Origin: Dehalococcoidia bacterium
GTDB lineage: Bacteria; Chloroflexota; Dehalococcoidia; Dehalococcoidales; Fen-1064
Length of the DNA: 13,537 nucleotides
Direction: 5' to 3'
NCBI GenBank assembly: GCA_030691775.1
Contig: JAUYDN010000027.1
Span: 1-13,537 of the forward strand
Below the pieces are notes generated by a model, which saw nothing but the letters and a program-made list of their open reading frames with translations, did no database searches and was not told the DNA's origin. Of the stretch, positions 13,405-13,537 are shown piece after piece. Both the position numbers and the translations under genes were made by a program. Every line of letters starts with the position of its first letter. The first letter of the stretch is position 1.

Positions 13405-13537
13405 ATGAAATATTATATCGGATGTGACGCCCACAAGAAATACTCGGTGTTTGCGGGCGTTACAGAAGCAGGGGAGGTAATTCCGGCGAAGCGGGTGGAG
13501 CATGACAGGAAGGTTTTCCGCGCCTTCCTGCGCACCT
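13405..13537 (+). CDS. IS110-family transposase (DEDD, RuvC-like), N-terminal fragment
   Basis: Only the first 44 codons are in the window. The protein begins MKYYIGCDAHKKYSVFAGVT, matching the GxDxHK start of the DEDD_Tnp_IS110 domain, where Asp8 is the first metal-binding acidic residue of the RuvC-like fold. It continues RVEHDRKVFRAFL, also usual for the family. A strong ribosome site AAGGAGG (13389-13395) lies 9 nt before the ATG. The enzyme would catalyse seamless excision and insertion of the element, guided by its bridge RNA in characterised relatives. Whether the gene is intact cannot be judged here. Confidence 0.8.
   Translation, partial: MKYYIGCDAHKKYSVFAGVTEAGEVIPAKRVEHDRKVFRAFLRT

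Larger units (their letters stand above)
13224..13537 (+). mobile_element. IS110-family insertion sequence, left part (cut by window end)
   Basis: The start of an IS110-type transposase gene at 13405 and a hairpin-bearing AT-rich region before it suggest the left part of an IS110 element. The true left end cannot be set: these elements lack terminal inverted repeats of the usual kind and usually make no target duplication. The given start is the first strong hairpin; the end may lie anywhere between about 13092 and 13340. The gene-free stretch 13092-13223 shows nothing else that I can name. Confidence 0.6.

Overview
The window reads as a stretch of chromosome from an anaerobic bacterium, most likely a member of the Chloroflexota (Dehalococcoidia-like). 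That placement is an inference from protein style (the AlaRS with an extra Cys-rich insert, several FabK/nitronate-monooxygenase paralogues) and from the dense intergenic palindromic repeats; no rRNA or other phylogenetic marker is present to prove it. I see no tRNA, rRNA or CRISPR array.

Left third (1-4466, plus strand): a 347-base gene-free stretch with several hairpins, then a good sigma70-type promoter and two adjacent FMN-dependent oxidoreductases of the nitronate monooxygenase/FabK family, closed by a textbook intrinsic terminator (2534-2577). A ZIP-type metal transporter and a third FMN oxidoreductase paralogue follow.

Middle (4467-7598): repeat-rich. A small DUF559 (PD-(D/E)xK) endonuclease-like gene sits between inverted copies of a CCTCTCCC-type palindromic repeat; the right copy supplies the last codons and stop of tgt. 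Then come tgt (queuine/preQ1 tRNA-ribosyltransferase, minus), a 14-bp inverted repeat enclosing a decayed GIY-YIG endonuclease gene, ruvX (minus), and a mosaic of repeats. Two copies of a three-hairpin element lie at 6231-6360 and 7301-7429. Every gap of the tgt-ruvX-alaS group has been invaded by repeats, and in at least two places the repeats now supply translation signals (SD of ruvX, stop of tgt).

Right (7599-13537): alaS (minus) is divergent from the tldD-tldE pair (plus). The 155-bp divergent spacer carries two face-to-face promoters, each with a perfect TTGACA and 17-bp spacing; the tldD one puts the transcript start at or next to the ATG, suggesting a leaderless mRNA. The window ends in the first 44 codons of an IS110-family transposase, preceded by a hairpin-rich non-coding end where a bridge RNA would be expected for this family.

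Functionally the conserved core covers translation (tgt, alaS), DNA maintenance (ruvX) and peptide processing (tldD/E). The FMN enzymes and the metal transporter are accessory metabolism. The most unusual layer is the repeat layer and the single-domain nucleases that travel with it.
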